Assembly: GCA_905182995.1 (NCBI GenBank)
Contig: CAJJDP010000154.1
Coordinates: 135,947 to 199,946 of the forward strand
Source of the DNA: Paramecium octaurelia
Lineage: Eukaryota; Ciliophora; Oligohymenophorea; Peniculida; Parameciidae
DNA: 64,000 bases
Direction of reading: 5' to 3'
The notes beneath the pieces are model-generated. The model was not told the origin of the DNA. It saw only the letters and a program-made list of their open reading frames with translations, and did not search any database. This document shows positions 59,990 through 64,000 of this stretch, piece by piece; the stretch's first letter is position 1, and every line of letters starts with the position of its first letter. A program made the translations under genes and the position numbers.

Positions 59990-61219
59990 ATGACATTACC
60001 AAAATTTTCATTGCTTGCCAATAAATTGGCCCAAATACGTGCCAAACAGCTAGCCTTAAATTTTAAAGAGGATTAACTCAAGCCTTTGATTTTATCAGAT
60101 TCAAAAATCAATCAATTGGTTCCAAACTTCTTCACAAGTCAAAATAATTTTGAGTTGTTTGAACTCAAAGATGAATACAAGACAATACCTGACTCCCAAA
60201 ACTTCAATAGCACTAGCAACACATTTACTCAATTAAAAATACCTATAGGGTAGAATTAGAAATTAAGAACCCAATTTACTAAATTATAAACTAAATACGC
60301 AAGAATAGGGAGACTATTGGAAGTCTTAGATTTATAAGTAGGTTTTGTAGGATACAAGCATGCCTATGCTGATTTCTCTAATCGCTAAATAACAATAGCA
60401 ACCTTAGGTGTTTATGATTTTCTATTCTATAAATAAGAATTTGATTATAACAAAGACATCATAATGAATTCCTATGTAAGTTACGTTGGCAAATCGTCAA
60501 TCGAAGTTAATAGTGATTTATTTTAAGATAACCAATTGGCTGCTACAGTTTCCTTTGTGATGGTAAGTAGGAATGCAGAAAAGTATGACTAAGCTCAGCC
60601 TGTCCCACAATTGTTGGATGAATTGCACCCTGACATTAAGGAACCCTGCTTTATTCGCAAACAATTAGGAACTTTGAACTAATAAAGGCGAATTTAAGAG
60701 TCCAAACTATAATAGGAACCTCCTAATCAAAACGAATCAAGATATTTGCATGATATGATGAAAAAAAGAGATGATAGTCTCTTTATAAGTCAAACAGAAT
60801 TGGATAAGAACATCATGATGCATACTCAAGACAGAAATCTCCATGGTAAGGCCTTTGGTGGTCATATAATGAAAGAAATCATCGAATTAGGTTGGCTAGT
60901 GGGTTATAAACATGCCATTGGAAATGATGTGTTCATCATACACATTTTTGATGTAACTTTCCTTGCTCCAGTTGCAATAGGAAGTATCATCAATCAATCT
61001 GGAAAGATCTGTTATGTAGAAGACGACATAATGATAATTTAAGTGTAAGTAGATGTCCACAATTACAAAGATAGCAAGGTAACAATTTTGAAAACATCTG
61101 AAGTCTACTTGGCTATGAAATCATCAGTGCCAATCAAACAAGTTTAGCCATAAACATACGAAGAAGCAATGCTATTCCTACATGGTAAAAGATTGATGGA
61201 AAAATTGAAATATGATTGA
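59990..61219 (+). CDS. Acyl-CoA thioesterase, ACOT9-like double hotdog protein (409 aa)
   Basis: Intronless, 410 codons. The N-terminus MTLPKFSLLANKLAQIRAKQ is basic and Ser/Leu-rich, like a mitochondrial presequence. The first hotdog half: IGRLLEVLDLQVGFVGYKHA...VSYVGKSSIEVNSDLF. The second half: NLHGKAFGGHIMKEIIELGW, the N/G-x-G-G motif that follows NLHGKxFGG in ACOT9/10, then IHIFDVTFLAPVAIGSI. ACOT9 hydrolyses acyl-CoAs in mitochondria, freeing CoA and fatty acid. Its start is within a few bases of the divergent kinase-like gene's start, so both lack a conventional promoter spacer. Confidence 0.88.
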
Positions 61220-61488
61220 ATATCATTTATTAACTGTTATCTTGAGAAATTCTACTCTATACAAATTCTTTTGTAAACCAAATCTTTTTTTAGAAGTTGA
61301 TAAATAAATTAAAATCTCTCTTCCGATGATTTTGAATATAATTTATTATATAATTAATTTTACTAAGCTGATAATAAAGTTCTAACAGAACTTCTGATAA
61401 TTAACTGTAATATCAAGATAATTATTTATAGGTTGTGATATTCAATAGTAAGCTTAGCTAATTAATTGAAAAAAACAAAATTTTGACA
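61220..61488. other. Convergent intergenic, 269 bp
   Basis: AT-rich spacer between the thioesterase and the next minus-strand gene; nothing recognised. Confidence 0.4.
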
Positions 61489-62088
61489 TCAATATAATTT
61501 ATCATTATAATTCTGTTTTTATTTATGTAAATCAAGATATGATTTACTTATGATCTAAGATTATGGACTTGAATACTTGATTTATTGAGATAATTTAGGT
61601 GTAAATGTACAAGCATTAATAATCTATTATTCTTTCTCTTCTTTAAGCTTTTTTATTTTCAATTGCTTCTTTTTTTGAAATATTTCATTTCGATCAACTA
61701 CTGATAAGCCAACCCAATCCTTATAATGAGATAAATCTTGTTTGATTGAACTCTCTTAATGTTTTAGCTCTCTGAATTCTGAAATCTACTTAAAAAGAGC
61801 CATGGATTGTGGTCTGTACATTTATTATTTTGTTATAGTTTTTGGAGTCTAACTCTGAGTGGAAGTTGTTTCTGGAACTTTAGTATGTTTTTGTGTTTGT
61901 GCTTGAACCTTGGGCACTTGAGGTTTAACGAAGAATTTCAAATTCATAAATATAGTCTTTTTCATCTACTAATTTTGTAAATGAGGTTTTTAATCCATCT
62001 AATTCTTTTTTTAAGTACTCATCAGATTGCTTAATCTTGATAAATTTTCTTTTAAGGTGTAGTCATCCAATGCTGTTGATTAATTCAT
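61489..62088 (-). CDS. Small basic coiled-coil protein with an apparent frame break
   Basis: Two clearly coding stretches: a coil (SDEYLKKELDGLKTSFTKLV; DEKDYIYEFEIL) and, after an intron 61902-61929 (opens GTT, ends AAG), QTQKHTKVPETTSTQSQTPK through HYKDWVGLSVVDRNEIFQKK and KKLKEEKEQQ to TGA at 61489-61491. The only plausible start, 62088 (MNQSTALDDYTLK), is in another frame: one base is missing in the A/T runs around 62044-62054, or a short segment has been retained. Either a sequencing indel or a recent disabling change. Function unknown. Confidence 0.5.
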
Positions 62089-62272
62089 TACTACTAATTT
62101 ATTAATATCATTTTTAATTCATTATTAGATTATATAGATAATCATACACACTATTCTCACTTCATTTTAATTATATATAAATTGTTCAAACTCATATCTG
62201 TATTATATATTAAAAAAGCTCGTTGCAAAAAAAGATATTTATTTTGTTAATATTTATTTATTGTGTTCCAAC

Positions 62273-64000
62273 ATGAGTATGATATTTTTGAGAGGTGGAG
62301 GTTGCGGAGCCTCCAAAAAAGATTAGAAAAAACACTAATAAGAAATGGAAAGAGGCAAACAGAAAGTTGATTTGACCCAAAAAGAGAGAATGGCAAAGCT
62401 CATCCAATAACATAGCGAAGTTATTTTCAAAAACTCACCGATTGCTATGAGTGAGAAGTAGAAACTAATGTCTAGCTTCTAATTCTTCTTGGATAACAGG
62501 TAAGAATTGTGGGGAATCATAGTGGATAAAGAGGAATCAACCCAAATTATTGACATCATCTTAGCAAATCTCAAACCCCTATTGGAGGCCTTAAAAATCC
62601 TCATTAAAGGGTTTGTAGCCTATTCTGTCTATTTATCACAAATCATTCAATTGCTCTCTTGGATAGTCTTCTGTTTCTATACCTATGCGAACTCGACAAA
62701 AGTAAATAAGGACAGATTTATGAATGTCAAAGATTAAACTGAATACTTAGACTTAATCGCAAAAATCAAAACAGAAATAGATATAGAAAAAAACATCGAT
62801 AAGTATCAAAATAACTTAGAATACGAGCTCTACATAATTGAGTCAATATTTACCATTGTTCCGACAGACAGTGATGAAGCTCAGGAAATAGCAGCTTCCT
62901 TTCTTATTGGGGCAGCTACCTCATTTCTATCCTTCTCCATCAATGATCAATTTTTGACTAGTCTAAAGAAAGGCGTTATCTACATTTACAATGAGCATGA
63001 CAAAGCCAGCAGGAAGAAAATACTTAAGGTCATTTTTGCTTTATTATAACTCAAATATGAAATAGTAAACAAGATTTAGAAAAGCGAGTTAAAATAAGAC
63101 TTCGTTCATTTGGATCGATTAAATACTGTTTACAAGGAAGTAGTCAGCAAATCTTCGGATTGGCAAGTGTGGTGCACATGGACTAGAGTGTTATCCTAAT
63201 TATTCTAATAAAAACTGATTCTCCCTCTTGAAAAAATCTAGAACCTTAAAATATCAGATTAGCACTATATTCATAAAAATGAAAATACAAAAACATGTTG
63301 GTTGAATATTGACAGTAGATTAATTGAAAGTGATGCAACTGCAAAATTAATCTATTAGAACATAGAAGAATTATAAGAACTTGGTAGATTGTAATATTCT
63401 ATCTTATATGGATATCAATAAATGCCAAGTTTTGAATTGTTATACTCCTCCAAACTCACATAATCAATTGAAAAAGAGAATTTTGATGCATTTCAATTTA
63501 ATTTAAGTTCAGTATCAATCATGTTACATAATGCTTAGGAAATCAAAAAGGCTTAAGACTAATTATAATAGCATATTGAATTACTGAGCACTACAAACAA
63601 ATCTAAAATTTAAGATATTGAAAACCAGCTTGTTAGAGCAATTAATAATACAATCTAATTGTTGGAGTCTATTTATTCATTACATGAAATTGAGAACCCA
63701 AAAGATAATGAGTTAGAATCCCCGAAGCTATAATTAGCATAATAAAATCAAATGTTTTTCAGTCAAAACTTATAAAATCAATCCAATAATTAATAAAATA
63801 TAATTAAGGATGATATATGGTTAGATGAAATTGTAAAATTAAAAAAAAGTTTAGGCAAAAAATTCATTACCTTCTTCTTAAAAAGCTTACTACTGAAGAG
63901 TAATAATAAATCAAAAGAAAATGCATAATTAGATAACGAAGCATAGGAAGAGTATACAAAAGACTTCATCTTAAATAAACCAAAATAAGATCAAGATTAA
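62273..64000 (+). CDS. Large uncharacterised helical protein, 3' end outside window
   Basis: Open for 576 codons in the ciliate code with no TGA and no intron required, to the right edge. Start MSMIFLRGGGCGASKKDQKK; the GCGASKKD run right after the start recalls MGCxxSK-type myristoylated heads, but here Gly is not residue 2. One short hydrophobic region (AYSVYLSQIIQLLSWIVFCF) may be a membrane-associated helix; the rest is helical and polar, with a Trp-rich block WQVWCTWTRVLSQLF and coiled coil later (HIELLSTTNKSKIQDIENQL). No family recognised. Confidence 0.65.

Noticed and set aside
62273-62330. N-myristoylation signal at the start of the last gene
   Set aside because: The GCGASK run is present, but glycine is not the second residue from any ATG, and no GT-AG intron brings ATG next to it.

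Overview
This window is macronuclear DNA of a ciliate, almost certainly a Paramecium of the aurelia type. Three observations support this. Nearly every gene reads through many in-frame TAA and TAG codons, which must mean glutamine, and ends only at TGA. Genes carry very short introns (about 22-32 nt, extremes 17 and 35) that open with GTA (a few GTT, GTG or GTC) and close with TAG (a minority AAG, GAG or CAG). The DNA is AT-rich with tiny intergenic gaps. Standard-code ORFs are therefore fragments; the coordinates below come from re-reading with the ciliate code and splicing by hand. In almost every multi-exon model the summed exon length divides by three.

Layout. 1-3886: 3' part of a large cysteine-rich surface-antigen-type gene (minus). 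4048-10841: a 2,212-aa IQ-motif protein. 11411-12317: EMC2. 12342-14829: another IQ protein. 15625-18046: a five-span prominin-like membrane protein. 18524-22151: coiled-coil genes and a secreted protein, the last head-to-head with a small heat-shock-factor-type regulator (22160-22899). 22924-27102: secreted cystatin, AGC kinase, redox-dead PDI-like ER protein. 27857-32659: poorly characterised genes. 32973-35358: membrane hybrid histidine kinase, then ribosomal proteins eS26 and eL21 side by side, then a TPR/helical-repeat protein. 38580-39900: a decayed gene. 39909-45353: small genes and a second TPR/helical-repeat protein. 45404-47878: a second hybrid histidine kinase, paralogous to the first. 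47897-50477: EF-hand protein. 51298-53646: doublecortin-kinase and RING-CH/FHA genes in tandem. 54179-55791: mitochondrial-type PP2C and Fe-SOD. 55921-58608: aspartyl protease inside a 1,420-bp exact duplication joined by one N, very probably an assembly artefact. 58629-61219: kinase-like gene head-to-head with an ACOT-type thioesterase. The last gene runs off the right edge.

The genes do not form one pathway. Recurring themes are signalling (two histidine kinases, three kinase-type proteins, PP2C, EF-hand and IQ proteins), the secretory pathway and cell surface (surface antigen, EMC2, PDI-like, cystatin, aspartyl protease, prominin-like) and mitochondrial proteins (PP2C, thioesterase). The most interesting structural signals are two places where removing a TA-bounded segment (65 and 32 nt), not a GT-AG intron, restores a clean reading frame: candidate retained internal eliminated sequences (IESs).
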